53,728 bases of DNA from Candidatus Solincola quzhuomuensis (GCA_015711855.1 JACVJF010000008.1:1-53728), one strand, 5' to 3'; positions 43,841 to 52,831 are shown, counted from the stretch's first letter. Made by a program: numbers and translations. The notes: generated by a model from the letters alone, not told the origin.

Positions 43841-45940
43841 ATGGAAGACAAGGAAGGCTCAAGACCGAAAAAGCCTCGAACAGACCTTCCCTTCTTAAAG
43901 ACGAGTAGGGGAAAGGCGCTAACCGTATCCCTCCTTACCCTGGTGGCGGTGACCTCTATCTTCGTCATGGAGTATTATCCTAGGCCTTCCCGCTTCGTGG
44001 TGGGCAAGCCGAGCACGGAGACGGTCATCTCCTCACGTGATTTTTCCGTCCTGGACGAGGAGAACACGGAACGCTTGCGCGAGGAGGAGAGGCGGAGGGT
44101 GATGGGTATTTTCCTGGACCGGGAGGCCTCACAGGAGGCTTTGTCGCGCGTGGAGGGCTTTTTCTCCAAGATTGAATACCTCCGCCAGGAAAAGGTGCGA
44201 CGGGAAGAAGGTATGGCCTCCTTGAGAGCCGAGACGGGCGATCGGGTCGGAGAGGGGACCTTGAACCTTCTCCTGGAAGCCAGCCCGGAGGATTCTCGGG
44301 TGCTCTTCGCCGCCTTATCCCAGCTGATAAGCGAGGCCATGTCCCGTCCGGTATCCTACGACAACCTTAATGCGGTTCAAGAACGAGCTGCGGAAAAGGC
44401 CCAGTCGCTTTCCCTGAACGAGGATTTTCGCCGTGCGGTGGCCGAGCTTTGCCGACTTTTTATAACCACCAATACCGCCTACGCAGCGGAAGCGGTGGAG
44501 AGGGACATGGAGGAGGCGGCCAACGCCATTCCGCCCGTATATGCTCACTATGTGGCCGGACAGAAGATAGTGGACAAAGGGGAGATCATCACGCCGCTCA
44601 TCCTGGCCTCTCTGGGGGAAGCGGGAGCGCTCTCTCCCATGGGTAGCTACCAGCAGGTTATAGCTGTGGCGCTCATCGCCATCCTACTTTATATCTTCGG
44701 TTTTCTGTTTCTCGTCCGCTTCCGGCGTGCGGCGGCCAGGGACTGGAAGGTGGTGGCAGCAATGTGCGTGCTCTTCCTGACCTTCGTCGTCCTGGGCAGG
44801 TTGTTCTCGCTCTTCGCCGACGAGAACCCCCTATGGGGTTACCTGGTTCCCCTGGCCCTCGTCGGTCTCTCCCTGGCGGCGCTCCTGGATAATCTCAGCG
44901 CTCTCGTTTTCTCCGTGCTGGGAGCAGCGGCTGCGGGCATCCTCCTCAAGGGCAGCTTCCCCTTGGCCCTCTTCGCCCTACTGGGCGGTGCAGCGGGTTC
45001 TCTCGTGATCGGGCGCCTCAACAAAAGAGAGACCCTCTTCAAGGCGGCCGTGCAACTTTCCCTTTTCTTGGGAGTGGGAGCCATGATAAGCTCCTCCCTC
45101 TTTAGGGAATGGCGTTTCGTTTTCTTGGCCGGAGCCCTGGGAGTGGGAAACGGGGTGCTGTGCACCCTCCTCACCCTGGGAATGCTTCCTGTGCTGGAAA
45201 GGATATCCGGGCTGACCACCCCCATGCACCTATTGGAACTCGCCTCTCCCGACCATCCCCTAATGAGACTGCTTATAAGCAAAGCACCGGGCACCTACAG
45301 CCACAGCATTGTGGTGGGGAACCTGGCGGAAGCCGCAGCCCAAGCCATTGGCGCCGATCCCCTGCTGGCCAGAGTGGGCTCCTATTACCACGACGTGGGC
45401 AAGGTGAAGAGGTCGTGGTTCTTCGTCGAGAACCAACCCCAAGGTTTCAACGGCCACGATAAGCTCAAGCCGAACCTGAGCGCCCTGGTGATCACCGCCC
45501 ACGTGCGGGAGGGCGTGGAGCTGGCTAGGGAGCATCGACTTCCCCGCGAGGTGGTGGACATAATACATCAGCACCACGGAACCTCTCTCATCCGCTATTT
45601 TTACGCCCAGGCGCTCAGGGAGAGGAACCCCTCCGAAAACGTAACCGAGTCCCGTTTCCGCTACCCGGGGATTAAGCCGCAGAGCAAGGAAGCGGCCATA
45701 GTGATGCTGGCCGATGCGGTGGAGGCGGCGGCCAAGGCTGTGGACCGCCCCACGCCGGTAAAACTGGAGCAGATCGTGAAGAACCTCATAAAGGAGAGGC
45801 TGGAAGACGACCAGCTCAGCGATTCCAACCTCACCCTGGGAGACCTGGACAAAATTACCACGGCCTTCACTCGAGTCCTGTGTGGTATGTACCACGAGAG
45901 GGTGGAATATCCGAGGTTGGTCAGGGAGGGAGGGGCCTGA
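43841..45940 (+). CDS. pgpH: 7TM-HD-domain membrane phosphohydrolase, PgpH-type
   Basis: PgpH proteins hydrolyse the second messenger cyclic di-AMP at the membrane. The 699-residue protein has an N-terminal anchor helix (GKALTVSLLTLVAVTSIFVME), an extracellular 7TMR-HDED domain (about 40-260), a block of seven or so membrane helices (about 270-460), and a cytoplasmic HD domain: PGTYSHSIVVGNLAEAAA, GSYYHDVGKVKRSWFFVENQ, DIIHQHHGTSLIRYFY and AAIVMLADAVEAAAKA. The HD pair is intact. The track starts at GTG 43805; the ATG at 43841 with CGGAG upstream and a -10 just before is preferred. Its stop overlaps ybeY (TGATG). Confidence 0.93.
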   Translation: MEDKEGSRPKKPRTDLPFLKTSRGKALTVSLLTLVAVTSIFVMEYYPRPSRFVVGKPSTETVISSRDFSVLDEENTERLREEERRRVMGIFLDREASQEALSRVEGFFSKIEYLRQEKVRREEGMASLRAETGDRVGEGTLNLLLEASPEDSRVLFAALSQLISEAMSRPVSYDNLNAVQERAAEKAQSLSLNEDFRRAVAELCRLFITTNTAYAAEAVERDMEEAANAIPPVYAHYVAGQKIVDKGEIITPLILASLGEAGALSPMGSYQQVIAVALIAILLYIFGFLFLVRFRRAAARDWKVVAAMCVLFLTFVVLGRLFSLFADENPLWGYLVPLALVGLSLAALLDNLSALVFSVLGAAAAGILLKGSFPLALFALLGGAAGSLVIGRLNKRETLFKAAVQLSLFLGVGAMISSSLFREWRFVFLAGALGVGNGVLCTLLTLGMLPVLERISGLTTPMHLLELASPDHPLMRLLISKAPGTYSHSIVVGNLAEAAAQAIGADPLLARVGSYYHDVGKVKRSWFFVENQPQGFNGHDKLKPNLSALVITAHVREGVELAREHRLPREVVDIIHQHHGTSLIRYFYAQALRERNPSENVTESRFRYPGIKPQSKEAAIVMLADAVEAAAKAVDRPTPVKLEQIVKNLIKERLEDDQLSDSNLTLGDLDKITTAFTRVLCGMYHERVEYPRLVREGGA

Positions 45941-46374
45941 TGCGGGTTTTGGTGAACAAAAGGACCCGTTCCCCGGTGGAGGAGGCCCGGCTGCGTAGGG
46001 CTTGTCTACGAGCGCTGCGAGCCGAAGGCGCCGGCGAGGATTCCTTGGTCTCCGTAACGCTTCTCAGCAGGAGGGAGATGGAGGAATACAACCGGCACTA
46101 CATGATGCGTAAGGGATCCACGGATGTCCTATCCTTTCCCATGCAGGAAAGGGACGGCGACAGTTTTCTCCTGGGGGACGTTCTCATCTGCCCCGCCCAC
46201 GTGCGCCGTTACCGTCGACGCTATGGGGTCGAAGAGGGAAGGGAACTGGAACTGGTGGCTGTTCACGGCATCCTCCATCTCCTGGGTTACGATGATTCCG
46301 ACGAGGAGAAGGCGGCGGAAATGGACCGTAGGGCGAGGAAGATCCTGGGGTTGAGGGAAGAGGGGAGCTCATGA
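45940..46374 (+). CDS. ybeY: Endoribonuclease YbeY with altered third zinc ligand
   Basis: YbeY is a zinc-dependent RNase needed for 16S rRNA 3'-end maturation and ribosome quality control. The 144-residue protein has RKGSTDVLSFPMQERDGDSFLLGDVLICP and the catalytic motif HGILHLLGYDDSDEE. The normal motif is HGxLHLxGYDH, so the third zinc-binding His is Asp here (residue 119). Asp can bind zinc, so activity is possible. The MxRKGSTDV form resembles actinobacterial YbeY. The track starts at 45880; the ATG at 45940 overlaps the pgpH stop and has GGGAGGGAGGGG upstream. The next gene starts within its stop codon. Confidence 0.93.
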   Translation: MRVLVNKRTRSPVEEARLRRACLRALRAEGAGEDSLVSVTLLSRREMEEYNRHYMMRKGSTDVLSFPMQERDGDSFLLGDVLICPAHVRRYRRRYGVEEGRELELVAVHGILHLLGYDDSDEEKAAEMDRRARKILGLREEGSS

Positions 46375-47681
46375 TAAACGAGATTCATCCGTTGACGGCG
46401 GTCCTCTCCGCCGCCGGCATCACTTGGCGAGTGATCTCGCTGGTGGGCATGCTTATATTAGCCGCTTTTCTCGCCGCCGCCGAGATATCTTTGGTCAGCG
46501 TGAACCACTTCCGGGTGCGTTCTCTGCGGGAGGGAGGCAACCGGCGAGCGGAATTGCTGGAGAAACTTCTGAAGAGCCCCAACCGTTTCCTCTCCACCAT
46601 CCTCATGCTCACCTTAATGGTTCAGGTGGGCGCATCGGCTTTGGCCACCGGCCTGGCCGTGGAGCTCGGACTACCGGGCCCCGCTGCGCTGGCCACCGGC
46701 GTCATGACCTTCCTCATATTCATCTTCTCCGAAATGGCCCCCAAGACCTACGCCACCAACCATCCGGAAAGTACGGCTCTGGCCCTGGCGCCCGCGGTAC
46801 GTATCCTCTCGCTGGTATTCTATCCCCTGGTCCACCTGCTCATACTCATATCCAACGGGATAATAAGGCTTTTCGGGGGCCAGACCATCAGGGAAGGGCC
46901 TTTCGTGACCGAAGGGGACATAAAGGCACTGGTCACTGCGGCGGGGGAGCAGGCAGTCATCGAGGAGGAGGAGAAGAAGCTCATCCATTCCATTTTCGAG
47001 TTCGGAGACACCTTGGTCAGGGAGGTGATGATCCCGCGCACGGACATGATCATGCTGGAGGAGAACGCCAGCATGGAGGAAGCCCTCGAGGTCATCCTTA
47101 AGTCGGGATTTTCCCGCATACCGGTTTACAGGGGTGATTTCGACCACATCGTGGGAGTCCTCTACGCCAAGGACCTGCTGCCCTATCTGAAACGAGGGGA
47201 GAGCGACGCGCGTCCCCGGGATCTCATGCGCGAGGCCTATTTCGTTCCGGAGACCAAAAGGGTGAGCGAGCTGCTCAACGAGATGCGCGCCCTGACCATA
47301 CACATGGCCATCGTCCTGGACGAGTACGGGGGGACCTCGGGACTGGTGACCATCGAGGACCTCCTGGAGGAGATCGTGGGGGAGATATTCGACGAATACG
47401 ACAGCGCCCGAGAGCTTTACGAAAGGCTGGCCGACGGTCGTTACTCCTTTGACGCTCGCATCTCCATAGACGACCTGAACGAACTACTGGGAACCAATCT
47501 GCCCGCCCACGAATGGGATACCCTGGGCGGGTTGATGTATAACCTTATGGGAAAGATTCCCAAACAAGGGGAGTCGGTAGAGTTCGAGGGCTTGCGCCTG
47601 ACCGCACAAAAGGTGGTGGGAAGGCGCATAAACAAGGTTCTTCTGGAGATCCTGGAGCGAAAGGAAAGTGAAGCCAAGTGA
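46371..47681 (+). CDS. CNNM/CorC-type membrane protein (DUF21-CBS-CorC_HlyC)
   Basis: This family includes magnesium and cobalt efflux proteins and so-called hemolysin homologues; transport of Mg2+ has been shown for some members. The 436-residue protein has an N-terminal DUF21 membrane domain with about three to four helices (LVGMLILAAFLAAAEISLVSVN, FLIFIFSEMAPKTYATNHPE), then a CBS pair (VREVMIPRTDMIMLEENASMEEAL, LTIHMAIVLDEYGGTSGLVTIEDLLEEIVGEI), and a C-terminal CorC_HlyC domain (DARISIDDLNELLGTNLP). The start ATG overlaps the ybeY stop (ATGA). Following ybeY is the usual position in many bacteria. Confidence 0.93.
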   Translation: MINEIHPLTAVLSAAGITWRVISLVGMLILAAFLAAAEISLVSVNHFRVRSLREGGNRRAELLEKLLKSPNRFLSTILMLTLMVQVGASALATGLAVELGLPGPAALATGVMTFLIFIFSEMAPKTYATNHPESTALALAPAVRILSLVFYPLVHLLILISNGIIRLFGGQTIREGPFVTEGDIKALVTAAGEQAVIEEEEKKLIHSIFEFGDTLVREVMIPRTDMIMLEENASMEEALEVILKSGFSRIPVYRGDFDHIVGVLYAKDLLPYLKRGESDARPRDLMREAYFVPETKRVSELLNEMRALTIHMAIVLDEYGGTSGLVTIEDLLEEIVGEIFDEYDSARELYERLADGRYSFDARISIDDLNELLGTNLPAHEWDTLGGLMYNLMGKIPKQGESVEFEGLRLTAQKVVGRRINKVLLEILERKESEAK

Positions 47682-48462
47682 AGTCGCCAGAGCGGAGTCC
47701 GGCTGGCTCGCGGCGGGGCATCTTCTGGGGCAGGGAAAGGCCCTTTTCTTTTCCGACCGCCACGGTGGGGTAAGCCCACATCCCTTTCGTTCTCTGAACC
47801 TCTCCCTGCGCGACGGGGATCATCCCGAGAATGTCCGCATCAACAGAAGGCTGGCTGCGGAGCGGCTGGGCGTGGAGGAACGGAATCTGGTCTTCATGCA
47901 CCAAGTGCACGGCGTGCGGGTTTGCCGGGTCGGAAAGCGAAATGCGAAGGGAGCGCAGATCGTGCCCAACGCTGACGGCCTCTACACCACCGAAGCGGGG
48001 CTGGTCCTGGTGGCCTTGACCGCCGATTGCTTGCCCATAGCCCTGGGTTTCGAGGATCCCCGGGGGGTGGCTATGCTCCACGCGGGGTGGAGAGGCACCC
48101 TCCAAAACATAGCCGCAGAAGCACTGGGCAGGATACGTTCCGCCTTGGGTGTCGCTGCCTCAAAGGTCAGAGCGGTTATTGGCCCGGGGATAGGGCCCTG
48201 CTGTTACCTAGTGGATGAAGGCAGGGCCCGCCTATTCGTCGAAAAATATGGCGAGAGGAGCGGAGTGGTCGTCGAAAGAGAAGGATACCACCTGGATCTG
48301 GAGAGCGCGAACCGGATGAACCTGGTTCGCGCGGGAGTGAAGGAGGATAACATTTACCGTGTCGGTGGGTGCACGTGCTGCCTGGAGGACTACTTCTCGT
48401 TTCGGCGAGAAGGGATAACTGGAAGGCAGGGCGCTTTCGTCTTTCTCCTGCCCGAGGGGTGA
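47668..48462 (+). CDS. pgeF: Laccase-domain multicopper-like protein, PgeF/YfiH family
   Basis: YfiH-family proteins are zinc enzymes with purine nucleoside phosphorylase or adenosine deaminase activity in vitro, and act in peptidoglycan quality control in E. coli. The 264-residue protein has FSDRHGGVSPHPFRSLNLS, MHQVHGVRV, ALTADCLPIAL, MLHAGWRGTLQNI and IGPGIGPCCYLV, covering the His/Cys metal ligands, and ends with VGGCTCCLEDYFSFRREG. The GTG at 47668 overlaps the end of the CNNM gene by 14 bases; it is the only sensible start. In Gram-positive division clusters the gene typically precedes yggS and sepF, as here with two genes between. Confidence 0.92.
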   Translation: MKPSEVARAESGWLAAGHLLGQGKALFFSDRHGGVSPHPFRSLNLSLRDGDHPENVRINRRLAAERLGVEERNLVFMHQVHGVRVCRVGKRNAKGAQIVPNADGLYTTEAGLVLVALTADCLPIALGFEDPRGVAMLHAGWRGTLQNIAAEALGRIRSALGVAASKVRAVIGPGIGPCCYLVDEGRARLFVEKYGERSGVVVEREGYHLDLESANRMNLVRAGVKEDNIYRVGGCTCCLEDYFSFRREGITGRQGAFVFLLPEG

Positions 48463-48465
48463 GGA

Positions 48466-48774
48466 ATGCGGCCTGAGGGAGGAGGATCCGAGTTGAGGGC
48501 CAGAGCGCACGTATGGGTGAGCGGAAGGGTACAAGGGGTGTATTTCCGTTCCTATGCCCAGGACGAAGCGAGAAGGCTGGGCGTGCGGGGATGGGTTCGC
48601 AACAACCGGGACGGCAGGGTGGAGGCGGTCTTCGAAGGGGAAATGGAAGCCGTACGCGAAATGGTGGACTGGTGCTGGAAAGGCAGCCCGTCGTCGCGGG
48701 TGACCGACGTGGAGGTAAAGTGGGAGGAATATAAGGGCGAATTCGATGACTTCCGAATAACCTACGGGTATTGA
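48466..48774 (+). CDS. acyP: Acylphosphatase
   Basis: Acylphosphatases hydrolyse acyl phosphates. The 102-residue protein has the signature [42 protein letters not shown], with the catalytic Arg (YFR) and Asn (VRN). About 10 extra residues precede the conserved core. The ATG at 48466 has GAGGGGTGAGG upstream and lies 3 bases after pgeF. Enzyme identity is clear; its physiological substrate is not known. Confidence 0.95.
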   Translation: MRPEGGGSELRARAHVWVSGRVQGVYFRSYAQDEARRLGVRGWVRNNRDGRVEAVFEGEMEAVREMVDWCWKGSPSSRVTDVEVKWEEYKGEFDDFRITYGY

Positions 48775-48837
48775 GATTGGGACAGATATTATGTTCACGG
48801 CAAGGACAACTACCGGGAATAGGGTGGCGGGCAGGAA

Positions 48838-49497
48838 ATGAGAGAGGCGGAAATATTGCTACGGCTCCTCATGGCCGCGGCTTGCGGCGGTCTTATAGGT
48901 ATGGAGAGGGAGAGGGGAGACCGACCCGCCGGCTTCCGTACCTACATCCTGGTTTCCCTGGGAGCGGCGCTTTTCACCCTTCTCTCAGTAACCGCCTTTC
49001 CCGGGGCCGATCCGGCAAGGGTGGCGGCGCAGATCGTCGTGGGTATAGGTTTTTTGGGTGCCGGGGTCATCGTGGTCTATGGGGGCACCCACGTGGTGGG
49101 CATAACCACCGCGGCCACCATGTGGGCCACAGCAGCGGTGGGGATGGCGGCGGGAGCGGGCTATTTCGTCACCTCTGCCTACTGCACCGGAATCATCCTT
49201 TTGGTGCTGGTGGCCCTGCCCTGGTTCGAGAGCCGGGTAATCGTGCTCTTCCAGAAAAGAAGGCTGTATTTCACTATACGGGCCCTTCCCCGGGAAGGGC
49301 TGGTGGAGGATGTAAACGGGGTGTTCCGGTCTTTCCGTATCCCCTTCGTACTGTTGCGTTTCCAGAGCTGCCAAGAGGGAGAGGGGGAATGTTCGCTGCT
49401 CTTAAGAGCAAACGTGTCGGGTAAGGTGGACCTTCTCCGGGTGGTCAAAAGCCTGCAGGAATTGGCGGGAGTCACCTCGGTGGTCTTCGAGGAATGA
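48838..49497 (+). CDS. MgtC/SapB-family membrane protein
   Basis: MgtC-family proteins are small inner-membrane proteins; in Salmonella MgtC modulates the F1Fo ATPase and magnesium homeostasis. The 219-residue protein has four or more helices and the family motif GGLIGMERERGDRPAGFRTYILVSLGAALFTLLS, then IGFLGAGVIVVYG and GITTAATMWATAAVGMAAGAG. A C-terminal soluble domain (about 145-219) follows, as in the longer family members. ATG 48838 follows GCAGGAA. It sits between acyP and yggS without an obvious functional link apart from a possible magnesium theme with the CNNM gene. Confidence 0.93.
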   Translation: MREAEILLRLLMAAACGGLIGMERERGDRPAGFRTYILVSLGAALFTLLSVTAFPGADPARVAAQIVVGIGFLGAGVIVVYGGTHVVGITTAATMWATAAVGMAAGAGYFVTSAYCTGIILLVLVALPWFESRVIVLFQKRRLYFTIRALPREGLVEDVNGVFRSFRIPFVLLRFQSCQEGEGECSLLLRANVSGKVDLLRVVKSLQELAGVTSVVFEE

Positions 49498-49498
49498 G

Positions 49499-50188
49499 GT
49501 GAAGCAAGGGTTGGGTATTCCCGAGAACCTCCAGGCGGTCCTGGCCCGTATAGAGAGGGCGGCGGCATCGGTGGGAAGAGACCCAGGCAGCGTTAAGCTC
49601 ATCGCGGTGAGCAAGGGAAGGACGGTGAACGAGATAAAAGAAGCGATCCGTGCCGGGCAGAGGGTCTTCGGCGAGAACCGGGCCCAGGAGCTCAAGGAGA
49701 AACAGGAAACCCTCGGCGAGGAGGTGGAATGGCATTTCGTTGGCCATTTGCAGAGGAATAAGGTTAATATGGTAGTGGGGAAGGTGAAGTTGATCCATTC
49801 CCTGGACAGTACGCGGTTGGCCGAGGCCATATCCAGCCGTGCGGTTGGGCTCGGGGTTTCGCAGGACGTGCTCCTGCAGGTGAACGTCTCCGGGGAGGAG
49901 AGCAAGTTCGGGGTGGCGCCGGAAGAGGTGGGGCGCCTCCTCAAAGAGGTGATAGATCTTCCCGGGTTGCGGGTGAGGGGCCTGATGACCATAGCCCCTC
50001 TGTGGGCTGAGGGCGAGTCGGCCCGGCCCTATTTCCGGCGCCTCAGAGAACTGAGGGATGAGTTGAGGAAGGCCTTTCCCCGGGCCGAGATAGAGCTGCT
50101 CAGCATGGGTATGACCCAGGATTTCGAGGTTGCGGTGGAGGAAGGAGCGGATATGGTACGGGTGGGAACGGCCATATTCTCCGGATAG
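49499..50188 (+). CDS. yggS: PLP-homeostasis protein YggS/PLPBP
   Basis: YggS binds pyridoxal 5'-phosphate and maintains B6 and amino-acid balance; it has no known enzymatic activity. The 229-residue TIM-barrel protein has the PLP Lys in LIAVSKGR, GENRAQELKEK, WHFVGHLQRNKV, VNVSGEESKFG and LSMGMTQDFEVAVEEGADMVRVGTAIFS. The GTG at 49499 lies one base after the mgtC stop. It precedes sepF, the conserved order yggS-sepF-yggT-divIVA of Gram-positive cell-division clusters. Confidence 0.94.
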   Translation: MKQGLGIPENLQAVLARIERAAASVGRDPGSVKLIAVSKGRTVNEIKEAIRAGQRVFGENRAQELKEKQETLGEEVEWHFVGHLQRNKVNMVVGKVKLIHSLDSTRLAEAISSRAVGLGVSQDVLLQVNVSGEESKFGVAPEEVGRLLKEVIDLPGLRVRGLMTIAPLWAEGESARPYFRRLRELRDELRKAFPRAEIELLSMGMTQDFEVAVEEGADMVRVGTAIFSG

Positions 50189-50209
50189 TCTGCGACGGGA
50201 GGTTTCGCC

Positions 50210-50656
50210 ATGGCGGGGTTCTTTCGCAAAGCCCTCATCTACTTAGGCCTGGTGGAGGACGACGAGTTCGAAGAACTCATGGAATACGAGGAGGCCGAGG
50301 TTCCCGAGTCACCGCCCTACCGGCGGTCCGCCCGCGAGGAGTCAAGGGTATCCAGCCTGCAGGCGGTTCCCAACCGTCAGGTTAGGGTCCACATGGTGGA
50401 GCCCAAGTCCTTCAACGATGCAGAGCAGATCGGCCAGAAGTTCAAGGCGGACATCCCGGTGATCATCAACCTCCAGCAGGCCGAACCGGAGCTGGCCAAG
50501 AGGCTCATCGATTTCGCCAGTGGTCTGACCTACGGACTGGACGGGGGAATCCAAAGAGTTGCCGACAAGGTCTTTCTGCTCACCCCGCACAACGTGGAGG
50601 TATCAGCGGAGGACAAACGCTGGCTCCGGGAGAAGGGGTTCTTCAACCAGTTCTGA
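50210..50656 (+). CDS. sepF: Cell division protein SepF
   Basis: SepF anchors and bundles FtsZ at the division septum and is essential in bacteria without FtsA. The 148-residue protein begins with a short amphipathic membrane-binding helix (MAGFFRKALIYLGLVED), followed by an acidic linker and the SepF domain: VHMVEPKSFNDAEQIGQKFKADIPVIINLQQAEPELAKRLIDFASGLTYGLDGGIQRVADKVFLLTP. GGAGG lies 8 bases before the ATG. Its presence supports a Gram-positive lineage. Confidence 0.96.
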   Translation: MAGFFRKALIYLGLVEDDEFEELMEYEEAEVPESPPYRRSAREESRVSSLQAVPNRQVRVHMVEPKSFNDAEQIGQKFKADIPVIINLQQAEPELAKRLIDFASGLTYGLDGGIQRVADKVFLLTPHNVEVSAEDKRWLREKGFFNQF

Positions 50657-50785
50657 ACGCCGGATGGGGAGGCGGACCCCTGCGGCGGAATGCGGGGCGG
50701 CGGCATACGTGTCCCTTACGTCCCGATATGCGGAGGAAGCTCTCGAAGTTCGATGCGCGGTTAGGTTGGCGAAGGTAAGGGGTTA

Positions 50786-51583
50786 ATGGAGAGGATCGCT
50801 TTACTCGGGGGCGGAAAGATGGCCGAGGCCATCATCCGGAGGTTGATATCTTCCGGTTGGTGCCGGGGCGAGGACATGGTGGTCTCCGATATTGAAGGGG
50901 CGCGCCTGGAAGCGCTTAGGGAAAAGTACGGGGTCATGACCACCACCAGGAACGGGGAGGCAGCCGCCAGAGCGGAGTCGCTCATCTTGGCGGTCAAACC
51001 GCAGAACCTGGAGGAGGTCCTCCGCGACATAGCCGGGGTGGTCAAGCCGGGACAGACGGTGATCTCCATCGCCATGGGCAAGACCATTTCCTTCATAGAG
51101 GAGAGGCTTCCCCAGGGGATCCCCGTGATCAGGGTGATGCCCAACAACCCGGCCATGGTGGGCTACGCGGTGTCGGTCCTCAGTTACGGCAAGTACGTCG
51201 GCCAACGTGAGCGCTCCCTGGCCCTGGACATATTTCGCAAGTTGGGGGACGTCCACGAAGTGGAGGAAAAATACCAGGATGCGGTCATGGCCCTTTCCGG
51301 ATGCGGTCCCGCCTATTTCTATCTCATAGCCGATGCCCTGGGCGATGCCGGGGTCAAGCTCGGCCTGGACCGGCGACTGGCGCTTGATCTTGTGGCGGGG
51401 ACCATGCTGGGTGCGGCGATGATGATGCGCGAGTTCCCTGGGGAGCCGTCGCGCCTGAAGGACATGGTCACGTCCCCAGGGGGCTCCACCATAATGGCCC
51501 TGGAGGCGCTGGAGGAAGGGGGGGTGAGGGCGGCCTTTTTCCGGGCCGTGGAGGCGGCCTACCGTCGCGCCAGGGAGGTTTGA
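50786..51583 (+). CDS. proC: Pyrroline-5-carboxylate reductase
   Basis: ProC reduces pyrroline-5-carboxylate to proline. The 265-residue protein has the Rossmann start IALLGGGKMAEAIIRRL, VSDIEGARLEAL, AVKPQNLEEVL, VMPNNPAMVG, the ALSGCGPAYFYLIADAL segment of the C-terminal dimerisation domain, and SPGGSTIMALEALEEGGVRAAFFRAV. The ATG at 50786 has AAGGGG upstream. It lies between sepF and yggT, a common insertion in this cluster. The 130 bases before it hold no visible regulatory site. Confidence 0.96.
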   Translation: MERIALLGGGKMAEAIIRRLISSGWCRGEDMVVSDIEGARLEALREKYGVMTTTRNGEAAARAESLILAVKPQNLEEVLRDIAGVVKPGQTVISIAMGKTISFIEERLPQGIPVIRVMPNNPAMVGYAVSVLSYGKYVGQRERSLALDIFRKLGDVHEVEEKYQDAVMALSGCGPAYFYLIADALGDAGVKLGLDRRLALDLVAGTMLGAAMMMREFPGEPSRLKDMVTSPGGSTIMALEALEEGGVRAAFFRAVEAAYRRAREV

Positions 51584-51584
51584 T

Positions 51585-51863
51585 ATGCGCATCCTGGGGG
51601 AGGTGCTGTATTGGATTCTTTTCATCTATACCTGGTTGATAATCTTCAGAGTGATAATAGGATGGCTTCCGGTGCGCTGGCCCGGCGGATTGCGCCCGCT
51701 TGTGGTTCTGGTGTACGACCTCACCGAACCGGTTTTGTCCCCCCTGCGAAGGGTTATGCCCACCTTGCGTTTGAGCCCGGAGATAGGTCTGGACCTCTCC
51801 CCGGTGGTGGCCATCGTCGTGCTTTCCTTCCTGCAATGGTTGGTGAAGCTCCTTTTTTATTAG
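51585..51863 (+). CDS. yggT: YggT-family membrane protein
   Basis: YggT proteins are short membrane proteins of unclear function that travel with yggS, sepF and divIVA; roles in osmotic tolerance or division have been suggested. The 92-residue protein has two hydrophobic helices (EVLYWILFIYTWLIIFRVIIGWLP and SPVVAIVVLSFLQWLVKLLF) separated by the conserved LTEPVLSPLRRVMP. The ATG at 51585 lies 1 base after proC. A TATACT at 51884 downstream may be a -10 for divIVA. Confidence 0.94.
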   Translation: MRILGEVLYWILFIYTWLIIFRVIIGWLPVRWPGGLRPLVVLVYDLTEPVLSPLRRVMPTLRLSPEIGLDLSPVVAIVVLSFLQWLVKLLFY

Positions 51864-51962
51864 TGGTGGGAACCGAAAGGTCTTATACTTTAATGGGCAC
51901 TCGAGAGGATATCATGAGCATGCTGAGGGTAACGGCGAAAAATGACGAAGGAGGCGGTTGAA

Positions 51963-52808
51963 TTGGCTATCGGCCCCATGGACATCCATCATAAGGAATT
52001 CAGCACCGTGCGTGTAGGTGGATACAACAAGGAAGAAGTGGACTCTTTTCTGGATCTGGTAGCGGACGAGCTGGACAGGCTCCTGCACCGCAATCAAGAG
52101 CAGGCCGAACTCATTGAATCGATGCGGGAGAAGGTGAACCAATTCGATTCCATGCAGCAGACCTTACAGAACGCCCTGATCAACGCCCAAAAGAGTGCCG
52201 ACAACATCGTCCAGGAAGCCAAGCTGCAGGCCGAGGCGCAGATAAGGGAGGCGCAGGAGCAGAGCTTGCGCATCCTGGAGGAGGCTAAGGCGGAGAGGGC
52301 CCGGCTGCTGCAGGCTTATTCTGGGCTGAGGGAACAGATCAGGGCTTACCTGGCCACCATAGGAGAGATGCTGGAAAGGAACCAGGCGCTGGTCAGGGAG
52401 TACGAGGCTCGTATCTCCGCCGCGGAAATAGCTGAGGCCCAACCGGCGTCCGCGTCGACTTTTATGGAGGGTACGTCTTCCGCCTACGCCGCACCTACCG
52501 TAGGCGAAGGTCCCTTGGAAAAGCCGCTACCGGAACAACCTGTCGGAAGGCCTGCCCAGCAAACGGGCATCCCGACGCAACAGCCAGAGCCACCCTATTC
52601 GACCCAGCCGACCGTTGTCGGGGCGGAAATCGCTCGACCAGCTTCCGAGACGGTCCCGACTCCAGGACCTGCTGCGGAAGCCGGGCAACCTCGTGAAGCG
52701 AAGGGAAAGCCGGAGGCACCTACGGCTTTTGAGCGGGAGGAGGAGACGCCGGCCCCGGAGAAGAAACCGCCCATGGAGGAGAAGGAAAAACATTTCTTCT
52801 GGGAGTAA
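51963..52808 (+). CDS. divIVA: DivIVA-family cell-division/polarity protein
   Basis: DivIVA binds curved membrane at poles and septa; in actinobacteria (Wag31) it directs polar growth. The protein starts MAIGPMDIHHKEFSTVRVGGYNKEEVDSFLDLVADELDRLL, the typical membrane-binding N-terminus, followed by a long coiled coil to about residue 145 and a Pro/Gln/Glu-rich tail ending in charged residues. The track begins at ATG 51942, but AAGGAGG (51948-51954) points to the TTG at 51963, 8 bases later, which gives the canonical MAxxPMDIH start and 281 residues. The length exceeds the Bacillus protein because of the tail. Confidence 0.95.
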   Translation: MAIGPMDIHHKEFSTVRVGGYNKEEVDSFLDLVADELDRLLHRNQEQAELIESMREKVNQFDSMQQTLQNALINAQKSADNIVQEAKLQAEAQIREAQEQSLRILEEAKAERARLLQAYSGLREQIRAYLATIGEMLERNQALVREYEARISAAEIAEAQPASASTFMEGTSSAYAAPTVGEGPLEKPLPEQPVGRPAQQTGIPTQQPEPPYSTQPTVVGAEIARPASETVPTPGPAAEAGQPREAKGKPEAPTAFEREEETPAPEKKPPMEEKEKHFFWE

Positions 52809-52831
52809 AGGTAAAGCTCCTCGCGCGCGGG

